14,991 nt of DNA from positions 1 to 14,991 of the forward strand of contig JABXIW010000335.1 of assembly GCA_013372875.1 (NCBI GenBank). Direction: 5' to 3'. A program made the position numbers and the translations under genes. The DNA comes from Gammaproteobacteria bacterium. Lineage in GTDB: Bacteria > Pseudomonadota > Gammaproteobacteria > Enterobacterales > Kangiellaceae. Positions 6,679 through 14,342 of the stretch are shown in pieces; position 1 is the first letter of the stretch, and each line of letters starts with the position of its first letter. A model generated the notes under the pieces. That model did no database searches, was not told where the DNA came from, and saw nothing but the letters and a program-made list of their open reading frames with translations.

Positions 6679-8046
6679 ATGGCGATTTACCATTTGCATG
6701 TTAAAACCATGTCCCGCTCTCGCGGACAATCCGCAGTAGCTTGCGCAGCTTATCGCTCCGCTTCCAAGCTTTTGGATAATCGAATTAATGAGGTATTCGA
6801 CTATTCAAAAAAGCGCGATTGCTTGTATTCACACACCCTTTTCGCTGGCAAGGAACAACCCGATTGGTTGTCCAATCGAGAAGCTTTTTGGAACCAAGCC
6901 GAAGCCAGCGAGAAACGAAAGAACAGTACCGTGATGCGTGAAGTGGAATGTTCATTACCGCATGAGCTTTCGCTTAAACAAAACATCAAACTGGCATCCA
7001 GCTTTGCTCGTTCCATTAGTAAAAAGCACCAAGTGCCTGTTGATATTAATATCCATCAACCACATCGAAAAAACAGCGATAAAAATATCCATGTGCATTT
7101 AACTTTCCCAACTCGTCGTTTAGAAGATGGCGAATTCACCGTCAAGACCAGAGAATGGGATGACCGAAAAAAAGGCAAAGAAACTGTTAATTATTGGCGT
7201 GAACAGTGGGCTGTTATGTGCAATAAGTACTTAGCGAAGTCTGGAGTTCAGCAAACCATCGATCATCGTTCATATGAAAAGCAAGGTATTGATAAGTTGG
7301 CTACTCAGCATCTTGGACAAGCGGCTAATCAAATGCGAATAAGTGGTAGAAGCAATAGCATAGTCGAGTTGAATAATACTATTATAAAACGGAACGAAGC
7401 AGCATATGAACACACTACCGCTATTAAGGCTATAGAGGCTCATCAACGAGGATTTAGCCAAGACATCACCAGAATGGTCAAGCGAATAGAAGCGAGGGCT
7501 GCCAAAGGCCAGTATGACAGTGTGAGTCGACTACAAACTTTATTAATAAATAAACAACAAAGTATTTCTTTTGATATTGAGCAAATCATAGGACAAATTA
7601 AACAGCTCGGTAATCAGGAAAATCCTGAGCTAGAAAGGAAGAAAAAAGAGCTCGGAGCTCACCAGAATCAACTTAATAAATTGACTCAACAAAAAACCAA
7701 ACTTAACTCCAATAAGCTGTACTTTTGGCAATTCATTAAAAAGTATCAGCAATACCAGGAATTAAAAAATATTCAGCAGAAACAGCAGCAACTAGCTAAA
7801 AGTAACGATTATCTAATAAGCACCATTGAGCAACTTGAACGCCAAGAAAAAGCTGCAAAAGTTAAGACACAGAATCAATTGGAATTCTTAAAAGAGTTAG
7901 CTGAATACAAGATGAGCAATATTGACATTCTTCGTCACAAAAATATTAATTTTCCTGATATCGCGAGAAGTCAGACCAGTGCGGTTAAAAAACGACCAAA
8001 ATCGTATCAGCCAAATACATATTTATCAGCGCCATTAATAAAATAA
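6679..8046 (+). CDS. mobA: MOBQ-family relaxase (MobA/MobL)
   Basis: 455 residues; it should nick the minus strand at the adjacent oriT, stay covalently attached through a tyrosine, and lead single-strand transfer via a helper conjugation system. The ATG has AGGAG about 8 bases upstream. Residues 1-220 form the relaxase domain: Tyr25 in ACAAYRSASK is the expected nucleophile (the same position as in RSF1010/R1162 MobA), the metal-binding histidines are in NIHQPH (124-129) and NIHVHLTFPTR (136-146), and DHRSYEKQGID (195-205) followed by HLGQA is typical of the family. Residues about 225-430 are Lys/Gln/Glu-rich and predicted coiled coil. There is no primase domain, unlike RSF1010 MobA. No type IV secretion genes are nearby. 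Confidence 0.92.
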   Translation: MAIYHLHVKTMSRSRGQSAVACAAYRSASKLLDNRINEVFDYSKKRDCLYSHTLFAGKEQPDWLSNREAFWNQAEASEKRKNSTVMREVECSLPHELSLKQNIKLASSFARSISKKHQVPVDINIHQPHRKNSDKNIHVHLTFPTRRLEDGEFTVKTREWDDRKKGKETVNYWREQWAVMCNKYLAKSGVQQTIDHRSYEKQGIDKLATQHLGQAANQMRISGRSNSIVELNNTIIKRNEAAYEHTTAIKAIEAHQRGFSQDITRMVKRIEARAAKGQYDSVSRLQTLLINKQQSISFDIEQIIGQIKQLGNQENPELERKKKELGAHQNQLNKLTQQKTKLNSNKLYFWQFIKKYQQYQELKNIQQKQQQLAKSNDYLISTIEQLERQEKAAKVKTQNQLEFLKELAEYKMSNIDILRHKNINFPDIARSQTSAVKKRPKSYQPNTYLSAPLIK

Positions 8047-8100
8047 GCCTCATTATTAACACCATCAATAACTCATTGTTTTTAAAAGATTTTTCACTTG

Positions 8101-8135
8101 TTTTGATTGCTGAAATCAAAAAAAAATGCTATAAT
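8101..8135 (+). promoter_or_regulatory. Strong extended -10 promoter with an overlapping operator-like repeat
   Basis: TGCTATAAT (8127-8135) is an extended -10 with a perfect TATAAT at 8130-8135; TTGCTG (8107-8112) stands 17 bases upstream. A perfect inverted repeat, TTTTGATT (8101-8108) and AATCAAAA (8114-8121), covers the -35 box. Neither side of the repeat has a T-run in the right place for a terminator, so an operator is more likely. No gene follows on this strand for almost 1 kb, which suggests the product is an RNA. Confidence 0.6.
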
Positions 8136-8141
8136 AAGATC

Positions 8142-8231
8142 TATTGTGAACAAAAAAGAGCAAGAGCCAGAATAGAGAAAGGCTATTAAGTTCCAATTGT
8201 TCTTCTTTTAACCCCCAAGCCATTTGCTCTT
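8142..8231 (+). ncRNA. Candidate small structured RNA
   Basis: The stretch just after the strong promoter is closed by a perfect 8-bp stem, AAGAGCAA (8156-8163) with TTGCTCTT (8224-8231). Inside, GGCT (8181-8184) can pair with AGCC at either 8165-8168 or 8218-8221, and AATAG (8171-8175) with CTATT (8183-8187), so alternative folds are possible. The only start-like codon, GTG at 8147, opens a 9-codon frame without a ribosome site. I recognise no known RNA family. The 3' end is unclear: there is no U-run after the closing stem. No reverse transcriptase is nearby, so a retron is not supported. Confidence 0.45.
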
Positions 8232-8393
8232 AAATTAACTTTCTTTCTCAATAACATAAATAATCTTTATAAAGGATTAAAAATAAAGAGATCACTAACT
8301 AAATTTAATATATGTAAAAATAGAAAAGTGATCTTCTTAATTAAACTTTTATTAGTAATATATTAATTAATTACAATTAAATTGAGCTTCTAC
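8232..8393. other. AT-rich spacer with a long-range inverted repeat
   Basis: Perfect arms AGATCACT (8289-8296) and AGTGATCT (8327-8334) flank a 30-base AT-only-like loop; the segment to 8393 is almost entirely A and T. It lies downstream of both the small RNA and the leftward membrane-protein gene, so it may end one or both transcripts. No gene is supported. Confidence 0.35.
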
Positions 8394-8987
8394 TTAATCA
8401 AATTTTTTCCACTTCAATTCAGGTATTTTCTCTGCTCTTAGAGGTGCAGAAGCTTCTCTAGCAACTCTTTTCACATCTGCTATATCCTCAGCGGATAATT
8501 TGCCTTTAGAGTATTTCTTTATAATAAAAAGATAAGACAATATAACTATTCCAAATAAGACACCTTTGACTATTGGGTGGTCTATTGCTCCATTAGTTAA
8601 AAGATATGGAGAGTAAATAATGTAATGGAAGATATGAGCAATATTTTCACCAAAATATTTATATATGAATTCGGTCACATTTCCTACTGCCGAGAATGAA
8701 TAACTAAAAAATGGCAGCGTCATACCTAACACTATAATTCCCCCACCGAAGCAATAGAACAACGTATAAACTTGTTTAGCGGTAAATGTCGGGATAGGAG
8801 TTTTAAACGAGCGAACCCAAGATAAAACAAAACCAAACATTATTAAAAAACCAAATGTCAGGGGAAACGTATCTCCTAGAAAATATACAAATATCGATAA
8901 AACATAAGAAAAAGTAAAAAACAAAAATAAAAAGCGAATGGTTCGCTCTACTATGAAACGGACTTTGCTTGTGGGTGCTTCAGCCAT
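8394..8987 (-). CDS. Predicted inner-membrane protein of unknown function
   Basis: 197 residues; the ATG has AGAGGA about 8 bases upstream. Hydrophobic segments near residues 18-37, 40-58, 73-98 and 139-157 predict four membrane helices, with a soluble stretch at about 100-138 and a basic C-terminal tail of 40 residues (KKYSKGK..., ending ELKWKKFD) that is probably cytoplasmic. There is no signal peptidase site and I do not recognise a family. It is transcribed divergently from an Xre-type regulator 130 bases away, so it is probably that regulator's target. Within a defence-bearing element it could be a membrane effector or accessory of an undescribed system; that is conjecture. Confidence 0.75.
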   Translation of the reverse strand: MAEAPTSKVRFIVERTIRFLFLFFTFSYVLSIFVYFLGDTFPLTFGFLIMFGFVLSWVRSFKTPIPTFTAKQVYTLFYCFGGGIIVLGMTLPFFSYSFSAVGNVTEFIYKYFGENIAHIFHYIIYSPYLLTNGAIDHPIVKGVLFGIVILSYLFIIKKYSKGKLSAEDIADVKRVAREASAPLRAEKIPELKWKKFD

Positions 8988-9054
8988 TAATAATTCCTCT
9001 TGTTTAATTTATTATCTTGCAAACTAGGTTTTCCACGAAAGTGATGCACGCCAT

Positions 9055-9104
9055 AGCATACCATATGAACGCTATTGCGTGTAGCGCTAAAGCATACATA
9101 AATT
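9055..9104. promoter_or_regulatory. Divergent control region of the membrane protein and Xre-type genes
   Basis: Contains two AGCATAC direct repeats (9055-9061 and 9091-9097) and an inverted repeat CGCTA/TAGCG (9070-9074 and 9082-9086) centred on TTGCGT (9075-9080). TTGCGT can act as -35 with CATAAA (9097-9102) as -10, putting the start of the regulator mRNA within a few bases of its ATG. The repeats are natural operators for the regulator next door. Confidence 0.4.
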
Positions 9105-9116
9105 AACAATGAATGT

Positions 9117-9326
9117 ATGAAAATTGAGAAAAAATTTGGAGCGCGACTCCGTAAATTACGAAGAGCGCAAGATCTATCGCAAGAAGCGCTTGCTATGGAT
9201 GCTGGCACTAACCGTACCTATGTCAGCGAGCTTGAGAGGGGCATTAAAAGCCCAACTATATCAACCCTTGAGCAATTGGCTAAAAGCTTGAGTATGTCCA
9301 TATCTGAGCTTTGCGAAGGTTTATAA
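9117..9326 (+). CDS. Xre-family helix-turn-helix regulator, controller-protein-like
   Basis: 69 residues, almost entirely one HTH_3 domain (residues about 7-62): FGARLRKLRRAQDLSQEALA, then DAGTNRTYVSELERGIKSP as the recognition helix region, then TISTLEQLAKSLSMSISEL. Size and sequence resemble the C proteins that time restriction-modification expression, as well as small element-borne Xre repressors. No Shine-Dalgarno precedes the ATG, and the likely transcription start is very close, so it may be translated from a leaderless mRNA, as is common for C proteins. The nearby repeats suggest autoregulation. The type III operon is more than 2.9 kb from it at the promoter end, so control of the membrane-protein gene is at least as likely as control of mod-res. 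Confidence 0.88.
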   Translation: MKIEKKFGARLRKLRRAQDLSQEALAMDAGTNRTYVSELERGIKSPTISTLEQLAKSLSMSISELCEGL

Positions 9327-9333
9327 TTGGATT

Positions 9334-9612
9334 GTGAAAGGCCATATTTCAAATCAGAAATTTGATGAATATATAACCTATATGACAAAGAGTTTAGAAT
9401 ATACGGCACGCTCTATTATAGTTCCTAGTGAAATACTATCTCTAAAAAAAGACTTTCTCATTACAATAGTTAATATTCTTATATGGCTATTCATTAATGT
9501 ATTATCTCAAACCATAATAAAAGTCTCTAAACGTCACAAAGCAGACTCACACGCTAAACCATTTTTAAAAAATCCGTTTCAAAAATATCGATCTTTAGCA
9601 AGCCATGAATAA
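9334..9612 (+). CDS. Small protein with one membrane helix, unknown function
   Basis: 92 residues from a GTG at 9334, only 7 bases after the regulator's stop, so it could be translated by coupling. There is no good Shine-Dalgarno of its own. A hydrophobic segment (FLITIVNILIWLFINVL, about 41-57) predicts one membrane helix, followed by a basic tail rich in Lys and His. I do not recognise it. The short length, rare start and weak ribosome site leave open that it is a degenerate remnant. If real, it would be co-expressed with the regulator. Confidence 0.42.
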   Translation: MKGHISNQKFDEYITYMTKSLEYTARSIIVPSEILSLKKDFLITIVNILIWLFINVLSQTIIKVSKRHKADSHAKPFLKNPFQKYRSLASHE

Positions 9613-9632
9613 CGACAGATATGACAAAGTGT

Positions 9633-9654
9633 AAAAAGTCCACTCGAAGTGTGG
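9633..9654 (-). terminator. Weak intrinsic terminator after res
   Basis: On the minus strand, a short hairpin (CCAC at 9654-9651 with GTGG at 9643-9640; alternative pairing CACT/AGTG) is followed by ACTTTTT. It lies within 10 bases of the res stop codon. The stem is short, so the call is tentative. Confidence 0.35.
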
Positions 9655-9661
9655 GCGGTAA

Positions 9662-12274
9662 TTATTTCAATAGCTCTTCAAATTTTGGCGTAAAGTCTGC
9701 TACCGAAGACTGATAGTTATAGAAAGGCATACCCCACACTATAAACTCCTTACCCTCCCACACTTGTTCAATTTGATGGGTAGCCTTTAAATCAAGTAAA
9801 AAGTTTTGTTTCCAAGCATCGTTTTCAAACAAGTGTGAACCTTTTGGTTCGATAAACACTTGATAAGTGAGTTCAAGGTTTTTTTCTTTCTTTGTTAAAA
9901 GCAATAAGAAGTCAGGCTCAAATGCTCGACCATCATCAAACGTGTAAAGTTTGAAGTGCTTTTCATTTCTTAATAAATAAACATCGTCATAAACTGATTT
10001 AAGATCATCAATCATTGAGTCTAAGTATCTGACGAAATACTTTTCTTCAGAAGTTCCATAATTGTCATTGAATACAAACCATTCACATTTTGAAAGATCT
10101 AAGGAAAGCTCTTCATTAGTTGTTTCACTTTGAGCAATACCAAACTCTTGCTCTGTAAATCCATCATTTGAAATGTTGAGAATTTTATCTTTATCATATA
10201 ATTCATTAATGGTTTTTGGTGTAAACTCTTTCGTTCCTTCGTAGTCAATACGATTAACATTTAACTGCTCTGAAATCTTACCAAGAACTTTCTTGCAAAG
10301 CTTCAACTTTTCTATTTGTGGAATATTTCCTAAGATATCTTCACGACCGCTTATTTCAACTTTTATTGAGCCAAGATAATCTCTTGAAATAATAAACTCA
10401 TCTATTGTTTTCAAGCTTGGGAACAATATTTTTAACTCATTAAATTTATAAGCTGGAATGCAAGCCATTGCCTTTCTTATAATGTGTTTACCTACATCAA
10501 TTAAATTAACACGTTCTCGTTTTACTTTTAAATGTTTAACCGTAGCACTTTCAAAGATAGTAAGTTCATTCGAGTACTCGGTCTTAATAGCATATGAATA
10601 ATTAGTGTTTATAATAGAACTATCTAGACCTTTAACCTTTGAGCGATCATAAGAAACCCGCTTGTTTACATAGATCAAACCAGATTTATAAAATGATGTC
10701 TCTTTAAACTTATCTTTTACTCTTAAAGAAAGCTCTTTGCGAGTTTTGGGCTTAATACCGATTTCTTGAAGTGCGATGTTTAGATCACTGATATATTCTG
10801 GGTTGTGGGCAGAGTGATAGTAAAGTTCTTCACAAATCTTCAGCTCATGTGCTTCTACGGTGTCGTCTAAAGTGTCATACTTCCGTTGGTATAGTGGTTG
10901 TTCATCTTCAACTTTGAAAGGACAGTAACGAGCTCCACGACCAATCAACTGCGCTTCTTGTGTAGCCGTTTTACCCCATTTGTTACGTGTATCATATAAT
11001 CGGACAATATCAAAAAGGTTAAGAACGTCCCAACCTTCATTAAGCTTATCTACAGCAAAAATCGCACGTATTTCATTATCAGAATCTTCTAATGAATTGA
11101 GTTCGATTTGATATGTTTCAGCTTTTTTGCTATTTACTTCAATTGTCTTTTCTACAGCAAAGTCTTCTTGTAGTTCTAAAACTAAAGATTCTAATGTAAT
11201 GTTATTCTTTTCAAAGAATTGAAAAGCGGTATAGATTACATCACCTTCCTTAGAAGTGTTTTTAATGGCTTCTAAATCTTCTTCGCCAATCTTCTCAATA
11301 GTGTCTAGAAACTCCTTATAAAAAGCTGCACTATCAGCGATAGCTTTAGCTTTAAACAAGATTACAGGCTTGATAACAAGTTTATGTTTTTCAAAAACCT
11401 TACGGCGATATTGACTTAAAATAATTGCACGTAAAGCTCTTGGAAAAGCTTCACTATCTGACTGCAATACTTTAACTTCTTTAGAGTATAAATCTTCTCT
11501 AAATTTTTTCAGTGGGTAATCAAAAAGAATAATGTTTTCATATTTTTCTTTTATCTTTTGATCTGCTATGTCTGCTGTAGCGGTAAACTCCAGCATAACA
11601 TTAGATTTATTTGCAGAGAAAATTTCTCTAATTGTATTTTCCCAACTATCTACAGAATGTTGCTCTTCTTTACTTTTCTTCTTTTTTGTTTCAGCATTAA
11701 TATGGTGAGCTTCATCAGAAATCAAAACAACTTTGTTATCTTCAAAGTCTTCCATAGAAAGAGCATTTTCTTTCGGGCTGAGCATTGCAGCGTGAAGACC
11801 TTGGATCGTAGTGAACACAATGTTTATGTCACTTGAGTTAGTCGTTGCAAAGTTGTCAACTTCCTTGACGTTGACCTGATCACCATCAATATTAATAGTG
11901 CTATTAAAAAGGTATTTTGATGAACCTTTGTTTAAAAAGTTTTCTTTGGTCTTTTTAATGATGTTAGTACTATTAACAAAGAAAATAAAATTACGATACC
12001 CACGCTTGTATAGCGTGAGCATTTCACCTGCCATAATCAATGTTTTACCTGAACCAGTCGCCATATGATATAGCACATTTATTGGTTCATTTTTGGGTTT
12101 GTTTTGGTATTTATCAAGATAGAACTCAAAGCGTCCAAAAGCTTCTTTTTGGTATGGACGCATTTCAAAACCAGGATTTAAATTGTCTTTAATATAATCA
12201 GGCACAAGCTCAGAAAAAACGTTTTCACCAAGCGCATCTTTTAAAGTGCTTAAAGTTTCATGGAGCATTGCCAT
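9662..12274 (-). CDS. res: Type III restriction enzyme, Res subunit (helicase-nuclease)
   Basis: 870 residues; with Mod it forms the type III restriction complex that cuts DNA after ATP-driven communication between inversely oriented unmethylated sites. Helicase motifs: Walker A MATGSGKT (71-78), VLISDEAHH (183-191), EFTATA (229-234), NEGWDVLNLF (412-421), LYDTR (426-430) and QLIGRGARY (442-450). The C-terminal nuclease is visible as FEPDF (Asp788) and VFIEPKG (Glu809, Lys811), so the PD...ExK site is intact. The start ATG is 5 bases after the mod stop, and GGAG lies 10 bases upstream but inside a hairpin (see 12255-12295). The length is at the usual size of the family. No frameshift or truncation is seen. 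Confidence 0.93.
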   Translation of the reverse strand: MAMLHETLSTLKDALGENVFSELVPDYIKDNLNPGFEMRPYQKEAFGRFEFYLDKYQNKPKNEPINVLYHMATGSGKTLIMAGEMLTLYKRGYRNFIFFVNSTNIIKKTKENFLNKGSSKYLFNSTINIDGDQVNVKEVDNFATTNSSDINIVFTTIQGLHAAMLSPKENALSMEDFEDNKVVLISDEAHHINAETKKKKSKEEQHSVDSWENTIREIFSANKSNVMLEFTATADIADQKIKEKYENIILFDYPLKKFREDLYSKEVKVLQSDSEAFPRALRAIILSQYRRKVFEKHKLVIKPVILFKAKAIADSAAFYKEFLDTIEKIGEEDLEAIKNTSKEGDVIYTAFQFFEKNNITLESLVLELQEDFAVEKTIEVNSKKAETYQIELNSLEDSDNEIRAIFAVDKLNEGWDVLNLFDIVRLYDTRNKWGKTATQEAQLIGRGARYCPFKVEDEQPLYQRKYDTLDDTVEAHELKICEELYYHSAHNPEYISDLNIALQEIGIKPKTRKELSLRVKDKFKETSFYKSGLIYVNKRVSYDRSKVKGLDSSIINTNYSYAIKTEYSNELTIFESATVKHLKVKRERVNLIDVGKHIIRKAMACIPAYKFNELKILFPSLKTIDEFIISRDYLGSIKVEISGREDILGNIPQIEKLKLCKKVLGKISEQLNVNRIDYEGTKEFTPKTINELYDKDKILNISNDGFTEQEFGIAQSETTNEELSLDLSKCEWFVFNDNYGTSEEKYFVRYLDSMIDDLKSVYDDVYLLRNEKHFKLYTFDDGRAFEPDFLLLLTKKEKNLELTYQVFIEPKGSHLFENDAWKQNFLLDLKATHQIEQVWEGKEFIVWGMPFYNYQSSVADFTPKFEELLK

Positions 12275-12295
12275 AATAGTTATGCTCCATAAAAC
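12255..12295 (-). promoter_or_regulatory. mRNA hairpin hiding the res ribosome site (translational coupling)
   Basis: In the minus-strand mRNA, positions 12295-12282 pair with 12268-12255 as a 14-bp stem with one G-U wobble (12291/12259); the inner 9 bp (ATGGAGCAT/ATGCTCCAT) are perfect. The 13-base loop holds the res ATG. GGAG (12288-12285), the res ribosome site, is buried in the stem, and the mod stop codon (12282-12280) sits at the loop edge, so ribosomes finishing mod would open it. The wobble pair is a C/A mismatch on the other strand, pointing to a role in this mRNA. Confidence 0.65.
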
Positions 12296-14262
12296 ATTTG
12301 GTTGAATTTCTTATCTTGTTCAGAAATTCCATTACTTTCATCATCAATATCTGAATAATTGACGTAAAGTTGGTTCTTATCAATTACCTCTATAAGAAAA
12401 CGTTGTTGGTTTTCAAAAGAAAGCTCATTGAATAATGAAATATTATTATCAAATTGTTTTGGATTGACTTTGTAAGAAAGGTTTGAACTATCTTTTAGTT
12501 CGTCCCAAATAGTGATTAATTCTTCTGAACTTTGAGCTTGCTCAACTCGATCTGAGTATTTTGAAGCTAGTCCAGCCAATTCACAGTAAACGAAAGAACC
12601 GCCACCTTGCCAGTTAACCAATTTTGAAATGCCTGAGTTGTCACCAGAAATGACTTTTTTAAGTCTATTTACACAATCATTTGCACCATAATTTAACTGT
12701 TCTATACCGATGTATTTTCGATTCAACTTATGTGCCGTAGCAGCCGTTGTACCGCTACCCAAATGGTAGTCAAGTATTAGATCTCCTTCATTACTAGCCA
12801 TTTCTATGATTCTTCTAATTAGTTTTTCAGGCTTTTTACCACCTTTAAGGGTAACTCCACCTTCACCCGCAATTCCTTCATACGAGATATCAGACCAAAT
12901 ATTTGTTAGCTGCATTGCAGCGGTAACTTTTCCATCTATTTGTCTGATTTTCTTCTGATAAAAAGCCATTTCTCGACCATTATGGACATACACGTCATAA
13001 TGCTCATCACGTTCAACTTTATAAATCTGACTTCTATTTTTCTTTGATTTATCCCTAACCTCAACAATAGACTTGCCCGCTTTGTTACCTATAGCTGTAG
13101 ATTGGTAAACTCTGTGTGCATTTGAAATTGCAAATTCACCTACCATATCCAAAAAAGCGGAATTTCCAATCTTCTCTATGGCAGTTTTTTTTGAATCAAA
13201 GCCATTTGTTTTCGCAACATGTTCTCCAATATCTTCGATATTCCAGATTTCAAAACTTTCTTCGATATTCGTTACAACTTTGTTGTAATTAGGATCATAG
13301 TCACAAGGAACATACTGTTCATTATATGCCCATTTAGATTTGTCTTTCGCATAGGACAGAATGTATTCAGCTGTTTCGAAAACACCCGCATTCACACTCG
13401 CAAAGCCTGATGGGGATTTTGTTCTGACAGTGATTTTGTTGATAAAATTGTTTTGTTCAGTGTTAAAAATTTCTTTCATCAGTAAATGAAGTTCAGCAAC
13501 ACCATCATCACTAATTTGAACAAAAATAGCACCATCTTCAGCCAGTAGTTCTTTAGCTACTTCTAGCCGATTTTTCATGAATGTTAGCCATGTGCTCAAC
13601 TTAAAATTAGAGTTGTACTGAAATGTTTCCTCTGCCTTTTGGCTATGAAAGTAATAGGGAGGATCTATATAAATGAGTTTGACTTGATTAGCATACGATT
13701 CTTTTAATGATTCGAGAGCAAAAAGGTTGTTACCTCGGATAATAAGATTGTCCTGCTTGGTCAGATCAAATTGACTGACAGTCTCATCTGACTCATATTT
13801 AATAAATTGAGTCATAACTTTAGGCTTTAATAAAGTGTCAATTTGATCAGGAGCTAAAGTGTCGTTCCAAAAAATCTCATCTCTTTTTTGATCTTCTTTT
13901 GTCTGACCACCTTCAAGCACACAGTCTTTATATGGCCAAGAGAGAAACACGTCATTAGACTCATTTAAGTAGTGAGTGTCTACAGTAAGACCGATCTTAT
14001 TTTTGAACTGTGTGAAACTGTCAGGTAGGAATGACTTGTTGTTTACAAAGCGTTGGAACGCTACTTTATCGAAAATCAACATTCCATCAACATCTTGGAA
14101 GAAGTGATCTTTTAATTGCTCCTCAGACAAGAGCAGTTTCAATAACGAAGAATCAAGGTTAAATGCTAGTTCAACGATTTTGTTCTTAGCGAGCTTTCCG
14201 TCTATAACAAGTCTTTCATCTGATTGTAAGGCGTTAGTTAGAGCACTTATAATAGGTAACAT
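12280..14262 (-). CDS. mod: Type III DNA adenine methyltransferase, Mod subunit
   Basis: 660 residues from ATG at 14262; an in-frame TTG eleven codons earlier (14295) would give 671, but neither has a good ribosome site, and the ATG precedes the LPIISALTNAL start. Mod binds the asymmetric target and methylates one adenine (N6). The catalytic motif IV DPPY is at about 200-203 (LIYIDPPYYF), and the AdoMet-binding motif I is at about 497-505 (LILDYHLGSGT), i.e. the beta-class order typical of type III enzymes. Motif I has DYHLGSGT where DxFxGSGT is usual. The region between (about 215-450) should hold the target recognition domain. Mod and Res genes are 5 bases apart. No long simple repeats of the kind that cause phase variation are present in the gene. 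Confidence 0.92.
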   Translation of the reverse strand: MLPIISALTNALQSDERLVIDGKLAKNKIVELAFNLDSSLLKLLLSEEQLKDHFFQDVDGMLIFDKVAFQRFVNNKSFLPDSFTQFKNKIGLTVDTHYLNESNDVFLSWPYKDCVLEGGQTKEDQKRDEIFWNDTLAPDQIDTLLKPKVMTQFIKYESDETVSQFDLTKQDNLIIRGNNLFALESLKESYANQVKLIYIDPPYYFHSQKAEETFQYNSNFKLSTWLTFMKNRLEVAKELLAEDGAIFVQISDDGVAELHLLMKEIFNTEQNNFINKITVRTKSPSGFASVNAGVFETAEYILSYAKDKSKWAYNEQYVPCDYDPNYNKVVTNIEESFEIWNIEDIGEHVAKTNGFDSKKTAIEKIGNSAFLDMVGEFAISNAHRVYQSTAIGNKAGKSIVEVRDKSKKNRSQIYKVERDEHYDVYVHNGREMAFYQKKIRQIDGKVTAAMQLTNIWSDISYEGIAGEGGVTLKGGKKPEKLIRRIIEMASNEGDLILDYHLGSGTTAATAHKLNRKYIGIEQLNYGANDCVNRLKKVISGDNSGISKLVNWQGGGSFVYCELAGLASKYSDRVEQAQSSEELITIWDELKDSSNLSYKVNPKQFDNNISLFNELSFENQQRFLIEVIDKNQLYVNYSDIDDESNGISEQDKKFNQMFYGA

Positions 14263-14313
14263 ATTGTTTTCTTTGTTTTTTTTGACAAATGACAAGCTTT
14301 AAGAATTTGGGAG

Positions 14314-14342
14314 ATTATACTAGACAATAATATGAAAATCAT
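14314..14342 (-). promoter_or_regulatory. Candidate promoter of the mod-res operon
   Basis: Minus-strand TATAAT at 14319-14314; a weak -35 (ATGATT, 14342-14337) lies 17 bases upstream. The start would be near 14307, giving a leader of about 45 bases to the ATG at 14262. Confidence 0.5.

Noticed and set aside
8101..8121. Intrinsic terminator after the relaxase gene
   Set aside because: The hairpin is AT-rich and followed by A rather than T on the plus strand, and it overlaps a strong promoter; operator is a better fit.
8142..8231. Retron or CRISPR-associated RNA
   Set aside because: There is no reverse transcriptase or cas gene in the window, and no repeat-spacer pattern; only the closing stem resembles a retron RNA.
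14263..14295. TTG start for Mod and slippage in the A8 run before the ATG as a phase switch
   Set aside because: The ATG at 14262 is the better start, which places the A8 run in the untranslated leader; eight bases is also short for a phase-variable tract.
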